Below are positions 25,804 through 35,898 of a DNA stretch of 64,000 nucleotides, in pieces. The notes beneath the pieces were generated by a model. That model made no database searches and was not told where the DNA came from. It worked only from the letters and a program-made list of their open reading frames with translations. How positions within the stretch are numbered: position 1 is the stretch's first letter; every line of letters begins with the position of its first letter. This stretch comes from CAYLMG01 sp964493425 (GTDB taxonomy: Bacteria > Planctomycetota > Phycisphaerae > Sedimentisphaerales > Anaerobacaceae). Location of the stretch: NCBI GenBank assembly GCA_964493425.1, contig CAZBMW010000009.1:1-64000 (forward strand). The letters run 5' to 3'. The translations under genes and the position numbers were made by a program.

Positions 25804-27051
25804 TTACCGCGTAGTACTCAAGCCCGCTATCACACCGACTATTGGCAAAAATATTGACAACACGATTGTCAGAACGATAAGACCCAGCACAATAATCATA
25901 ATCGGCTCCAGCAGTGACATCAGGGATGCAACAAGCACATCGACCTGCTCATCATAGTTATCCGCCACCTTAAGAAGCATCTTATCCAGGTCACCGGTCT
26001 CTTCGCCGACCGCGACCATATTTGAAACTATAAGGTCTACCGTTTTTGATTGCCTCAAAGGCCCTGCGAAGCTTTCTCCCTGCCTGATGGAGTTTTGGAC
26101 ATTTCCCAGCATCTTGCCATATACCTCGTTGCCGGCCGTCTCACGTGAAGTGTTAATCGCATCCAGTATCGGAACGCCCGCACCAATCAGTGTCCCGAGC
26201 GTCCTTGTCCATCGCGTAACCGCTATCTTGCCGGTCAGTACCCCTACTACCGGCAGGTGTAATTTAATCGTATCGATAATCATCCTGCCTATCCTGAACT
26301 TCTTAACAAATTTCAGAAATATGATAAACACAACCGGCACTGCCAGAATAATCGCCCAGCCATACCTGTAGGCAATCCAGGAACTTATCCCCAGAACAAT
26401 CTCCGTTATTCTCGGCAGCGGCCGATTCGTCATCTCCTGAAGAACTGTCTTAAATTGTGGTATAACATATTTCATCAAAAGCAACAGAATGGCAAATGCC
26501 GCCGTTAGCACGACCAAGGGATAAATAAGTGCACTTTTGACACGGGATTTAAGTTTCTGGGCCTTCTCCATAAATTCCGCAACCCGGGCAAGAATCAAAT
26601 CAAGGACACCACCGGTCTCACCCGCTGCAATCATACTGACAAACAACCTGTCAAAAGCCTTCGGAAACCGTGCCATAGCCTCTGATAGAGTCGAACCTCC
26701 CTCAATATCATCGGCAACATAACCGATTACTCTCTTAAATGTCCCCGATTTTTGCTGCTCTTCGAGAATTCTCAGTGACCTCAATATAGGCAAACCCGCA
26801 TCCTGCAGAGTCGAAAGCTGCCTTGCAAACTGCGTTACAAGTTTGGCCTTGACGCGGCCACCGGCACCGCGTCGCGGTGCTGCTCTGACCGCCTTGGCTG
26901 CTTTCTTCTTGGCTCCTGCAACGCGGACCTTCGTGGGAAAATAGCCCATATTCTGGATTTTACTTATGGCCTCTTTCTGGCTTAGTGCCTCTACTTCGTC
27001 TTTCACAGACAATCCCTGCGAATCCAATGCTTCATATTTGAATATAGACAT
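25804..27051 (-). CDS. gspF: Type II secretion / type IV pilus inner-membrane platform protein
   Basis: Platform protein of 415 residues. The N-terminal 'FKYEALDSQG' start is followed by a basic Ala-rich linker (about 47-66), then two copies of the T2SSF helical domain (about 72-200 and 280-400), each with a GGSLS/GESFA-like motif, and membrane segments near 172-195, 222-245 and 380-405. It converts ATPase motion into pseudopilus growth. It lies downstream of gspE by about 46 bases on the same strand. AGGAG precedes the ATG. Confidence 0.93.
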   Translation of the reverse strand: MSIFKYEALDSQGLSVKDEVEALSQKEAISKIQNMGYFPTKVRVAGAKKKAAKAVRAAPRRGAGGRVKAKLVTQFARQLSTLQDAGLPILRSLRILEEQQKSGTFKRVIGYVADDIEGGSTLSEAMARFPKAFDRLFVSMIAAGETGGVLDLILARVAEFMEKAQKLKSRVKSALIYPLVVLTAAFAILLLLMKYVIPQFKTVLQEMTNRPLPRITEIVLGISSWIAYRYGWAIILAVPVVFIIFLKFVKKFRIGRMIIDTIKLHLPVVGVLTGKIAVTRWTRTLGTLIGAGVPILDAINTSRETAGNEVYGKMLGNVQNSIRQGESFAGPLRQSKTVDLIVSNMVAVGEETGDLDKMLLKVADNYDEQVDVLVASLMSLLEPIMIIVLGLIVLTIVLSIFLPIVGVIAGLSTTR

Positions 27052-27097
27052 CGTAAATATCTCCTGACAAATTCTGCCCTAAAGCGCTTTGCTTTAC

Positions 27098-28861
27098 TTA
27101 CCCTTCCGATATCGTTTCCTTAACAACCTCATCTATAGTCGTAACGCCGTTGTAAATCGCTGCAAGACCGCTGTCTCGCAGCAGCTTCATTCCGGACTTC
27201 TGAGCCGCCATTCTGATTACATTTGTCGAGGCATGATTCATTATCAGCTCGCGTATCCGGTCATTGAATGTCATAATCTCAAAAATAGCCGTTCGCCCGC
27301 GATATCCGGTTTTATTGCATTTACTGCAGCCTTTACCGTAGTAAAACTTCTTGCCCCTGACGCTCTCCGGAGTGAGGTCCAATTCTCTTAGCTGAATTTC
27401 CTTCGGCTCAAAAGGCGTCTTGCAGTTCTCACAAATCTTTCTGACAAGCCGCTGAGCAATAATTCCTTCCAGCGTAGCTGTTACAAGAAACGGCTCTATT
27501 CCCAAATCAAGAAGCCTTGCTATTGAGCTTGGTGCATCATTGGTGTGCAAAGTTGTAAAAACAAGATGGCCTGTTAATGATGCCTGCGCCGCAATCTCCG
27601 CCGTCTCAAGGTCACGTATCTCACCGACCATCACTATATCGGGGTCCTGACGAAGTATCGAACGAAGACATCTTGCAAATGTTAAACCGATGTCATCCTT
27701 AATTTGAACCTGAATAATCCCGTCCAAATCATATTCTATAGGGTCTTCAGTTGTTATTACTTTCGTCTCTATATCATTAAGCTGAGATAAAGCCGAATAA
27801 AGTGTCGTAGTCTTTCCGCTTCCGGTAGGTCCTGTGACAATCAATATTCCATTTGGTTTGTGAATAAGCTGATCAACCAGTGCAAGCTCTTCCTGTCGAA
27901 GGCCCAGTTTTTCCAAATCCAGACTAAGCTGGCTTCTGTCCAGAACGCGCAATACCACACTTTCACCAAACATCGTTGGCAGAACACTTACACGCAAATC
28001 CACCGGTTTTCCTTCCACGGTCAAAGATATACGGCCGTCCTGCGGCATGCGTCTCTCTGCAATATCGAGACTCGCCATAACTTTAATACGGCTGCTCAGT
28101 GCCGCAGCTATATGTTTAGGCGGTGGTACCATCTCGTAAAGAACGCCATCAATTCTGTAGCGCATCTTATATTCGTTCTCAAACGGCTCAAAATGAACGT
28201 CTGACGCCTTATCACGAATTGCCTGAAGTAAAACAAGGTTCAATAGCTTCTTTACCGGATTGGAATTCGATAACTCCTTTAATTCATCAAGGTCAATACT
28301 TTGGTTCCTGCCTTCAAACTCAGCAAGAAATCTGTCCTCTTGTATCTCGCTTATAAGCTCAGTTATGTTCTCATCTTGTGTTTGATAATATTTATTCAAG
28401 GCTGCCTCCACCGCTTCCGGCTCCGCATAACAGGCTTTAACTTTGTACCCCATAAGTGTGCTTAAATCGTCTGTCGCCCTGAAATTGTCAGGATTGTCAA
28501 GGGCAACCGTCAATTCGTTCTCCTCTTTGTAATATGCAATCGGTACAAGTTGATATGATTTTGCCATCTGGAACGGTATTTTATCTATTACATCAGGGGA
28601 GATTTCAATATCATCAATGTTAACGTATTCCATCCCCCTCTGTGCTGCTCTTGCAATCCTAAGCTGTTTTTCATCGACATAACCAAGTTCCAAAAATATC
28701 TTCCCGATCTGGTCTTTTCCCCCCTTTGACTGCTGAATTTTGACACACTCACGTACTTGTTCTCTGGTTAGAATGCCCATTTTAATAAGCACTCTACCGA
28801 GTGTTCTGCCTCTGAGCTGTTCTACCGGTGGCAGCTTTTTTATAGATTCCGCTTTTGCCAT
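27098..28861 (-). CDS. gspE: Type II secretion / pilus assembly ATPase
   Basis: Hexameric cytoplasmic ATPase of 587 residues. An N-terminal MshEN-like domain (about 15-160) could bind c-di-GMP in some relatives. It is followed by Walker A GPTGSGKTTTLYS, the Asp box TEDPIEYDLDG, Walker B-region 'ILRQDPDIVMVGEIRD' and the four-cysteine zinc motif CENC...CSKCNKTGYRGR near the C-terminus. All catalytic features are intact. It is the first gene of the secretion cluster and has a consensus promoter. Secretin, GspC, GspL and GspM are not in the window. Confidence 0.95.
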   Translation of the reverse strand: MAKAESIKKLPPVEQLRGRTLGRVLIKMGILTREQVRECVKIQQSKGGKDQIGKIFLELGYVDEKQLRIARAAQRGMEYVNIDDIEISPDVIDKIPFQMAKSYQLVPIAYYKEENELTVALDNPDNFRATDDLSTLMGYKVKACYAEPEAVEAALNKYYQTQDENITELISEIQEDRFLAEFEGRNQSIDLDELKELSNSNPVKKLLNLVLLQAIRDKASDVHFEPFENEYKMRYRIDGVLYEMVPPPKHIAAALSSRIKVMASLDIAERRMPQDGRISLTVEGKPVDLRVSVLPTMFGESVVLRVLDRSQLSLDLEKLGLRQEELALVDQLIHKPNGILIVTGPTGSGKTTTLYSALSQLNDIETKVITTEDPIEYDLDGIIQVQIKDDIGLTFARCLRSILRQDPDIVMVGEIRDLETAEIAAQASLTGHLVFTTLHTNDAPSSIARLLDLGIEPFLVTATLEGIIAQRLVRKICENCKTPFEPKEIQLRELDLTPESVRGKKFYYGKGCSKCNKTGYRGRTAIFEIMTFNDRIRELIMNHASTNVIRMAAQKSGMKLLRDSGLAAIYNGVTTIDEVVKETISEG

Positions 28862-28902
28862 AACAGTTTTACTCCATTTTCAATAACTTTTCACCCCACA
28901 TT

Positions 28903-28931
28903 ATTATACGACAATAACACCTTATAGTCAA
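28903..28931 (-). promoter_or_regulatory. Consensus promoter of the secretion cluster
   Basis: On the minus strand TTGACT (28931-28926), a 17-base spacer and TATAAT (28908-28903), about 42 bases before the gspE start. It is one of the best sigma70-type matches in the window and probably drives gspE and the genes after it. The remaining gap up to 29166 is AT-rich (about 235 bases) and shows nothing convincing. Confidence 0.75.
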
Positions 28932-29166
28932 ATATATTATGTATTGGACAGTTAGTTATTGAGACTCTATTAAAGCCTTATTTGCCCATTTTTACTGTAA
29001 AAGCACAATCTCCAGTGACGGCAATGAAAAGAAAAGAGTATATTCTAATATCATAATAATTAAACAAATATTAGAAATACTTAAATTTTTTAAAAATACG
29101 AGAAATAAGCATAATAACCAAAAATCAAGCCTAAATTCAGAATTGGTTTCTGAAATATGGTGATAT

Positions 29167-31308
29167 TTATAAAAAGTCATCTTCAAATGACGAAAGATTT
29201 GCGAATCTTACTTTCAGCGATTTGGTTTGGCCGTTATTAAAACTAACAACAACAATACTGTTCTCGCCCATATCGACAAAATCTTTTACCCGCCCGAGAC
29301 CGAAAAAGCTGTGTCTAACAAGCTGACCTGGCGTAAAAGTTGGCGGGCAAGCAAGTCTTCCTTGATTCTCATTATCGTAACATATTCCATCCTCGTCATT
29401 TTGAATACCGTCATTTCTGCAAGTACCAAGCTCATAAAGAAATGACGACGGAATACCTCTGGAAAGCTGGCCCCGAATCGTTCGATATAAACAATAACTT
29501 ATAAACAGCCTTAACTTCGCTCGTGTGACTCCAACAAAAAATAACCGCCTCTCCTCCTCGATTTCCTCATTGTCCTCACTGCTTTTTTCATGAGGAAGCA
29601 GGCCTTCCTCGAGACCGACAATAAAAACATTCTCAAATTCCAATCCCTTCGCAGAATGTAGTGTCATCAAAGCCACACAAGGCCTGTCAGTATCATACGT
29701 ATCAACATCGCTAAACAGTGAAATCTGCTGCAGATAATCAAGCAATGAAGGCTCATCGGTCTGCTCGTCGTAAGCTGCCGCCGCATTTATGAGCTCGTTA
29801 ATATTCTCGATCGCGTCTGTATCCCCAGAATCTTTTAGCGAGGCGGCCAGGCCTGTCTTATCAAACACCAACTGAGCAATGAAAGCAACGGGCTTATTCA
29901 GTTTCTTTTTAATCTCTTCTATCGTGTTAACAAAGACAGCGACCTTCGCCTTTGAACCCTTTGATAATGAGTTAATCTTGTCTGCCCGTTTTAAGGCTTC
30001 ATAAAAAGAAAGTCTGCCTGCCGCGGCATGGGCTTTTACCCTGTCAATCGTTGTTTTGCCTATTCCACGAGCCGGCGTATTAATTATTCGCAGCAGAGCA
30101 ATTTCATCTTCAGGATTAACCAGCACTTTTAAAAAGGCCAGCAGGTCGCGTATCTCCTTTCTATTGTAGAATTCAACTCCTCGAACAATTTGATATGGAA
30201 TCTTATTTTTTATAAGAGCCTCTTCAAGTGCCCTGCTCATTGCATTTATGCGATAGAACACGGCAATTCCGCGCAGAGAAACACCTCTTTCGGTCAGCTC
30301 CCTTATCAGAGCGGCAACGGTTTCAGACTCACTGGTCTGGTCTTCGCAGCAATTGATAACAATATCGCTTCCTTCGGGCCTTGTCGGGATAAGCACTTTG
30401 TCTTTTCGAGACCTATTGAAGGAAATAAGTGAATCCGCAGCTCTGAGAATGTTCGGAGTTGAGCGGAAATTCTCCTCAAGCTTTATAACTTTTGCTTGCG
30501 GCCAGTCCTGCTCGAAGGCAAGAATATTTCGAATATCCGCACCCCGCCAGCGGTATATAGACTGGTCGGGGTCACCGGTTGCGCAGATATTATTATGTTT
30601 TGAAACTAAAAGTTTCGCTATACGGTACTGGGCGTGATTAGTATCCTGATATTCATCTATAAGCACAAACTTGAAACGATTGGAAAGCTCCTCGCGAACA
30701 TCAGCACAATCTTTTAGTAAAAAAGCCGTCCTAAGCAGCAAGTCGTCAAAATCAAGAGCATTTGCTTCTGAAAGAATCTGCTGATATCGCGTATAAATCT
30801 TTGTCAGAATAGCTGAAAAAAAATCGTTCGCTTCACTTTTAAGCGAGTCAACATCGACAAGTCTGTTCTTTAATGCCGAGACAGCATCAAGCATGCGGGC
30901 GGGAGAAAAATCGGCGGCATTAAGATTACAATCCTTAACAGCCTGTCTCATACATTTAGCCTGGTCTGTTGCATCATAGATACTAAAATTCTGATTTATA
31001 TTTGCCTTTGATGAATACCGCCGCAATATTCGAACACATAACGAATGAAATGTGCTTATATTAGCCCTATTCAAAAAACCAAGAAGCCCGTTACATCTCG
31101 TCCGCATCTCTTCTGCGGCCTTGTTCGTGAAGGTTACTGCACAGATATTGTGGGCCTGCACACCTGAATCAATAAGTGCTGCTATCCGGTACGTGATGAC
31201 TCTTGTCTTTCCGCTGCCCGGTCCTGCAAGCACAAGCAGCGGGCCTTCGGTATGAAAAACTGCCTGCCTTTGTGAAGCTGTCAACTGCTCATAAAATTGG
31301 GTTTGCAT
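29167..31308 (-). CDS. pcrA: UvrD/PcrA-type 3'-5' DNA helicase
   Basis: Superfamily 1A helicase of 713 residues for repair and removal of protein roadblocks. It shows Walker A AGPGSGKT (28-35), motif II DEYQDTN, motif III GDPDQSIYRWRGAD, motif IV LEENFRSTPNIL, motif V 'VALMTLHSAKGLEFENVF' and motif VI RRLFFVGVTRAK. The C-terminal segment LVRHSFFGLGRVKDF...KVRFANL is the Tudor-like domain that contacts RNA polymerase in PcrA. It is complete, with normal length. There is no clear SD before the ATG. Confidence 0.94.
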   Translation of the reverse strand: MQTQFYEQLTASQRQAVFHTEGPLLVLAGPGSGKTRVITYRIAALIDSGVQAHNICAVTFTNKAAEEMRTRCNGLLGFLNRANISTFHSLCVRILRRYSSKANINQNFSIYDATDQAKCMRQAVKDCNLNAADFSPARMLDAVSALKNRLVDVDSLKSEANDFFSAILTKIYTRYQQILSEANALDFDDLLLRTAFLLKDCADVREELSNRFKFVLIDEYQDTNHAQYRIAKLLVSKHNNICATGDPDQSIYRWRGADIRNILAFEQDWPQAKVIKLEENFRSTPNILRAADSLISFNRSRKDKVLIPTRPEGSDIVINCCEDQTSESETVAALIRELTERGVSLRGIAVFYRINAMSRALEEALIKNKIPYQIVRGVEFYNRKEIRDLLAFLKVLVNPEDEIALLRIINTPARGIGKTTIDRVKAHAAAGRLSFYEALKRADKINSLSKGSKAKVAVFVNTIEEIKKKLNKPVAFIAQLVFDKTGLAASLKDSGDTDAIENINELINAAAAYDEQTDEPSLLDYLQQISLFSDVDTYDTDRPCVALMTLHSAKGLEFENVFIVGLEEGLLPHEKSSEDNEEIEEERRLFFVGVTRAKLRLFISYCLYRTIRGQLSRGIPSSFLYELGTCRNDGIQNDEDGICYDNENQGRLACPPTFTPGQLVRHSFFGLGRVKDFVDMGENSIVVVSFNNGQTKSLKVRFANLSSFEDDFL

Positions 31309-31333
31309 AATAATAAATTAAAATCGGCTGATT

Positions 31334-33148
31334 TTATTGTTCTGATTGCTGTCTTTCCTGAAGCAGCCTGTCACGTTCTCTTATAATCTTTTCGAAAAGC
31401 TCTGGTTTTTCTATCTGAATCCGGCTGAACAAACTATTCCTCATCACAATCGGATACTGCTCATCAATCAAAAAATCAACAAGTGCCAGATACTGCAGCC
31501 TCGCAAAATCAGGCAAAGATATCCTTTCTTTCTCTTGTGCGTCCTCATTATCATACCCTGACTGATACAAATCATAAGCCTCTTTGGCAAGGTTTTCACT
31601 GATAGCTGCCTGGTCATCATCACGCATAGCATATCTGAAGTAAGCCTCCTGCAGAATCATCTGGACTATTTCAGTAGCATTAGATATATTCCGCAGCTCC
31701 ATCAGCTCCTTTCGGAAACGCTGTCTTACGAACACCGGCAGGTCAACATTGAAGTCCTCAAGAGGATACAATTCTTTCAACTGATTATAAATTTCCTGCG
31801 CCTGTTCGGTTAGACCAGCCTGATAGAAAGACAAAACGGCGTTTTTAAGCATATTTCTGTGTCCAATCCTCATTGACTCAGCTGTGCCTTCCTTAAGCTC
31901 CTCATACTTTTCAATCCTCGCCATTGCCGCCTTATTATAGGATTTGAACATCCTCAAATCAGGCCTGAGATATATCTCTTGCACTTTCACAGGTGCCTGA
32001 GAATTGGCATCAGAAATAGAATCTGATTGTGGCTTTATCATCTGGCTATAGATATATATCTTACCCGTTCGAAAAAGACTTTGCAGACTATGATTTATCA
32101 TCCGGTCCGCATTTGCTTCAGGTGCAGAAAACTGCTCTTTGCTGCCAATCTTCAACCCCTTATACGCCCAGTACATCGCATGCGCATCAGGATGACGCCA
32201 TTCCAAAGGTAAATGATTGTTTGGGTCGTCCCAGTCAACAGGACCGTAATTCTTGTTCAATTCGACCATCAAATCAGGCTCAAGCTTCCAAACATTGCGC
32301 AATTGATATGCTTTGGCAAAGATATCGAACTTCTCCAAGGCATTTTTGCCCCTGAATCTGTCAATCACTTCAAAAGCCTGCGGTTTGAATCCGCTCGGAT
32401 TCTGTCTCAATGAAAGATAATTGCCAACAAACTTATCGCTGTCGGCAAATACTTCATCGGCTTTTCGCAGCTCATTAATCAACGGCAGATAATTCGGGTC
32501 TTCTCTAATCTCGCTGAACTCCTTCGGTGCTTTTGCAAGCTCCTCATAGTACCTGTTATCGGCGGCTCCGAGTCCGTTATCTTCCGATTTTAGAAGCGGC
32601 TGAATTTCCATCGCAAGCTGCAGCTTATAGTACTTGTGTACGTCATCTGTCACACCACCGATTTTGTGCTGGAATATTAAAGCAAGCCGCCTGTATAACA
32701 AAATACTTTTCGGATTGACCACTATACCTTTATCACGCAGCAGCTCAAATCCATTTTTGACCCATCTCCATCGCTCTTCCGGCTCGGTTGGGGGAATCGA
32801 GACCGAAATATTATAGGCCATATTCCACGCCTGAAAATCCCAGACTTGTGTAAAACGCGGCTGCAAAATGGTTATCCAATCGGCAAGCTGCTTCGCATCA
32901 AAAAACTGCCCTTGCTCTTTTAATCGTTCAGCCCTTAGCCAAAGACAATCGACTACCAAACCTCTGAACGCCCCTGTTGCTATTGTTGCAAACGCCAGTG
33001 AGGGAGGTATATTTTCAGGCTTGTCAATTACAAGCCCCAGCTCGCGGCGCTTAACATTCAGGCTCTCAAGCTGAGAGCCTGCGACTATAAATAATCCAGC
33101 CGCCAACAAAACCGCTGTCACGCAGATAATTGTGTCACGGAAACGCAT
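31334..33148 (-). CDS. Uncharacterised large membrane-anchored protein linked to an ABC exporter
   Basis: Protein of 604 residues with one N-terminal membrane helix (7-24) and a long helical, TPR-like soluble part. 'FDAKQLADWITILQPRFTQVWDFQAWNMAYNIS' (about 82-114, shortened in sense) resembles helix pairs of tetratricopeptide proteins. No catalytic motif is visible. It follows the ABC permease by 21 bases and starts the downstream part of that operon, so it may be an accessory or substrate-handling component. The family is recognised only as a type common next to ABC-2 permeases in planctomycetes. Confidence 0.75.
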   Translation of the reverse strand: MRFRDTIICVTAVLLAAGLFIVAGSQLESLNVKRRELGLVIDKPENIPPSLAFATIATGAFRGLVVDCLWLRAERLKEQGQFFDAKQLADWITILQPRFTQVWDFQAWNMAYNISVSIPPTEPEERWRWVKNGFELLRDKGIVVNPKSILLYRRLALIFQHKIGGVTDDVHKYYKLQLAMEIQPLLKSEDNGLGAADNRYYEELAKAPKEFSEIREDPNYLPLINELRKADEVFADSDKFVGNYLSLRQNPSGFKPQAFEVIDRFRGKNALEKFDIFAKAYQLRNVWKLEPDLMVELNKNYGPVDWDDPNNHLPLEWRHPDAHAMYWAYKGLKIGSKEQFSAPEANADRMINHSLQSLFRTGKIYIYSQMIKPQSDSISDANSQAPVKVQEIYLRPDLRMFKSYNKAAMARIEKYEELKEGTAESMRIGHRNMLKNAVLSFYQAGLTEQAQEIYNQLKELYPLEDFNVDLPVFVRQRFRKELMELRNISNATEIVQMILQEAYFRYAMRDDDQAAISENLAKEAYDLYQSGYDNEDAQEKERISLPDFARLQYLALVDFLIDEQYPIVMRNSLFSRIQIEKPELFEKIIRERDRLLQERQQSEQ

Positions 33149-33169
33149 AAACCAAGATTCACATCCCGA

Positions 33170-34558
33170 CTAAACTATAATTTTCGCAATTTCCTTGCGG
33201 TTAAAAATCAATATGCCCAGCAAAAACAGTAACACCGCCTTAATCGAAACCATAACAGCTGCTACTTTTCCCAGCAGATTCCAGCTCAGCAGCCTCGCCG
33301 GCACAAGAAACCGCGTAGGATTCACCTTATCAAACTGCGGAAGCAGCCTGACCAGCGGCTTGACTGTGAAAGTATATATAAGCTGTGTACCTCCGCCGAG
33401 AGAGCTGAAGGATTCAAAAATAAAACCGCTTATCGTACCTGTAGCAAAAACAACAAGGCAAAACAAAACTGCCGTCGGTAATGATAAAAAAGTAGCGGTG
33501 AAGACTCCAAGAGATGCCAGGAATATCAATCTCAGCAGAACCAATATAGTCGCTCTTATATAGTTTGCTGTGAAACTGTCCGACTTGTAAAGGACCTCTA
33601 TACCATCCTTCTCAGGAAAGATTACAGTTGTATTATTATACTGAGGCAAGTTCACAAAACCAACAGCCACATATCCATCTTCAGCAACGACATCAACCGG
33701 CACTTCCAGCTCCTGGAATATTCGAATCACATCCCACCGCGACTCATGCCACAGCGGCGTTTCAACCGGCAAACCATACTTTTCCTGCCTGTAGTCACCA
33801 ACAGTCCATCTACCTGCTATACGCCTGTTCAGCGGCGCCACAGAGACCTCATATTTGTATCGAACAAAAATCTTGCCCTCAGGGTCTTGGGATTTAGCAT
33901 TGACATTATTGAATTCCCATATCAACTGCCGACCCGGTCCGACAGAACGACTCGCAAGCTCTTTGCTTTTAGTCAACTCTTCTAAAATCTGCTGACGAGC
34001 CGATTCATCTTCCAGTACTTCAGCACTGATTTTACGTTTCCGAACAAGCTCCTGAAAGCTTTGCGCCACTTCTCTGCTGACATCAACCGGCGCAGGTTTT
34101 AGCGAAGCACGGGCTGTGTAAAATTCGTTATTAAGCTCATTGAGCTGCTCGCTGGTCGCATCAATAAACTTCGGTGTATAAACGGTAATGAAATATATCA
34201 TTGACGAAAACACAACAAGCAAAACGAAGCCAAGCAAAAACACGCCAAGAAATTTGCCTACAAGCACTTGAAAGCGATAAACAGGCTTGGTGACAACTGT
34301 ATAAATTTGACAGTGCTCTATATCACTTGTTACAGAATATATCGCCACAATAATAGTAAGAAGACAAAGTAAAAAGCTTGTAAGCGACATACCATAGCTT
34401 ACAAAGGTTTGCGCTCTTCCTTTCGGCGTGCCGTCACCGCTCGTAACCAACCCCATAATCGGGAGCAAAACCAAAAGCAAAACAATAAATGCAACAGCAA
34501 TCTTCATTCGCAGGGCCTGCTTTACGGTATTTACGGCAATTGCCCAAATCCTACGCAT
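33170..34558 (-). CDS. ABC transporter permease (ABC-2 type)
   Basis: Membrane subunit of 462 residues. An N-terminal helix (about 19-36), then helices near 55-80 and 100-125, a large extracytoplasmic domain (about 130-350) and three or more C-terminal helices fit ABC-2 exporters of the NatB/YhaP sort. I start at 34558 (MRRIWAIAVNTVKQ). The ATG overlaps the stop of the ATPase gene by 8 bases, a coupled arrangement, while the longer ORF from 34705 would add 49 residues lying in the ATPase gene. The substrate is unknown. Confidence 0.87.
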   Translation of the reverse strand: MRRIWAIAVNTVKQALRMKIAVAFIVLLLVLLPIMGLVTSGDGTPKGRAQTFVSYGMSLTSFLLCLLTIIVAIYSVTSDIEHCQIYTVVTKPVYRFQVLVGKFLGVFLLGFVLLVVFSSMIYFITVYTPKFIDATSEQLNELNNEFYTARASLKPAPVDVSREVAQSFQELVRKRKISAEVLEDESARQQILEELTKSKELASRSVGPGRQLIWEFNNVNAKSQDPEGKIFVRYKYEVSVAPLNRRIAGRWTVGDYRQEKYGLPVETPLWHESRWDVIRIFQELEVPVDVVAEDGYVAVGFVNLPQYNNTTVIFPEKDGIEVLYKSDSFTANYIRATILVLLRLIFLASLGVFTATFLSLPTAVLFCLVVFATGTISGFIFESFSSLGGGTQLIYTFTVKPLVRLLPQFDKVNPTRFLVPARLLSWNLLGKVAAVMVSIKAVLLFLLGILIFNRKEIAKIIV

Positions 34559-35777
34559 TCGTCGATTCTCCCTGCTGCTCTTTTCTCTCGATATCCGAGC
34601 CGCCGGTAAGCTCATCGAGTATGTTTTTCTCGATTTGCTCCTGCTGTTCAGTCTCCTGTTCGGAAGAGTCAGCCTCGCTGACGGGTTTGGTCTCAACAGG
34701 TCCAACCTCCTTAGTCAGCTCACTCAACAATTGCTTATCCACTTCCTGCCCGGGCTCATCAGCCGCTTTAACATCCTTGGTGTCCTGACTATCAGAAACG
34801 GGCGCTTCCGAAATCTCTTCAGAAACAAGTTTGTCAAGAATTGAAGCCTTTTTGCTCTCTCCAAGTCCTGCCGCCGTCAGGAAATCTCCTATCCGTGTAG
34901 TGCTGAACGCACCGCTCGTCGCAAGCGCATGCTCCTGAGCATCGATTACTGTTTTAACAAAAAATGTTTCAAGCTTCTCCAGTGGAGTTTCAATTGAAAA
35001 GTCTTTCTGCTCAGCCTCAATCAGACTTTTAATCTTATCAAGGGTATCTGTACTTATGGTATCGGCAGTTATTTGTGTTTTGTGGCTCTGCTGCAGCAGC
35101 TCTTTAACCTTTCCCTCGGTCTGAATCCTGCCGCCATAAAGAATCGCAATCCTGTCACACAAATCTTCAACATCAGCAAGCAGATGACTGCAAAGCAAAA
35201 TTGTTTTGCCTCTTTTTGCGAGTGTCAAAATCAAATCTTTAATCTGTCTGGTGCCTATAGGGTCGAGACCGGTTGTCGGCTCATCGAGGATGAGCAAATC
35301 CGGGTCGTTTATCAATGCCTGTGCCAGGCCGATTCTCCGGGCCATTCCTTTCGAAAATGTCCCCACAGGCCTGTTGGAAGCCGCTCTTAAACCTACCATA
35401 TCGAGCAGCGCCTCGATCCTCATCTTTCTCACCCGAGCCGGAAGCGAAAATAACCTGCCGTAAAAATCCAGCGTCTCCCGTGCACTAAGATATCGATAAA
35501 GGTACGACTCTTCCGGCATAAAACCGATTCTCGCATTTATCTTCGGGTCGCTGCTGTCACCTCCAAGAACTATTGCCCTGCCCTTCGTAGGGTAAAGCAG
35601 TCCGAGAAGCAATTTTATGGTTGTTGTCTTGCCCGAGCCGTTCGGACCAAGAAGTCCAAAAACCTCATTCTTTCGTATCTTCAAATTCAAATCTTCAACT
35701 GCACAAACCTTGTGCCTCCCCCACCAATCAGAGAAAATCTTGGTCAGCGAAAATGTCTCTATCACATATTCTTCCAT
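34551..35777 (-). CDS. ABC transporter ATP-binding protein with long acidic C-terminal extension
   Basis: ATPase of 408 residues. The canonical domain (about 1-240) has Walker A GPNGSGKTT (44-52), signature FSKGMARRIGLAQ and Walker B LLILDEPTTGLDP. The remaining 165 residues (about 245-408) are unusual: Glu/Asp/Ser/Gln-rich, with runs such as EQETEQQEQIEKN, probably disordered or coiled coil. It pairs with the permease at 33170-34558 (8-base overlap), making an exporter of unknown cargo. The extension could bind a partner. It is not a frameshift product, as the frame stays open to the permease start. Confidence 0.92.
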   Translation of the reverse strand: MEEYVIETFSLTKIFSDWWGRHKVCAVEDLNLKIRKNEVFGLLGPNGSGKTTTIKLLLGLLYPTKGRAIVLGGDSSDPKINARIGFMPEESYLYRYLSARETLDFYGRLFSLPARVRKMRIEALLDMVGLRAASNRPVGTFSKGMARRIGLAQALINDPDLLILDEPTTGLDPIGTRQIKDLILTLAKRGKTILLCSHLLADVEDLCDRIAILYGGRIQTEGKVKELLQQSHKTQITADTISTDTLDKIKSLIEAEQKDFSIETPLEKLETFFVKTVIDAQEHALATSGAFSTTRIGDFLTAAGLGESKKASILDKLVSEEISEAPVSDSQDTKDVKAADEPGQEVDKQLLSELTKEVGPVETKPVSEADSSEQETEQQEQIEKNILDELTGGSDIERKEQQGESTNA

Positions 35778-35898
35778 AACGAGTCTTCCGGAACAAATTC
35801 TCTATGCGTGCAGAAATCTTATCCTAACAGCAGCTTATCTTCTGTTCACAACTTTTAAAATAGCGCTGCCCTGCCGGCATACAAATTGCGTTAAAAGC

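Noticed and set aside
28992..29186. 64-residue minus-strand ORF in the gap before the secretion promoter
   Set aside because: Hydrophobic AT-rich translation without ribosome site, overlapping the 3' end of pcrA.
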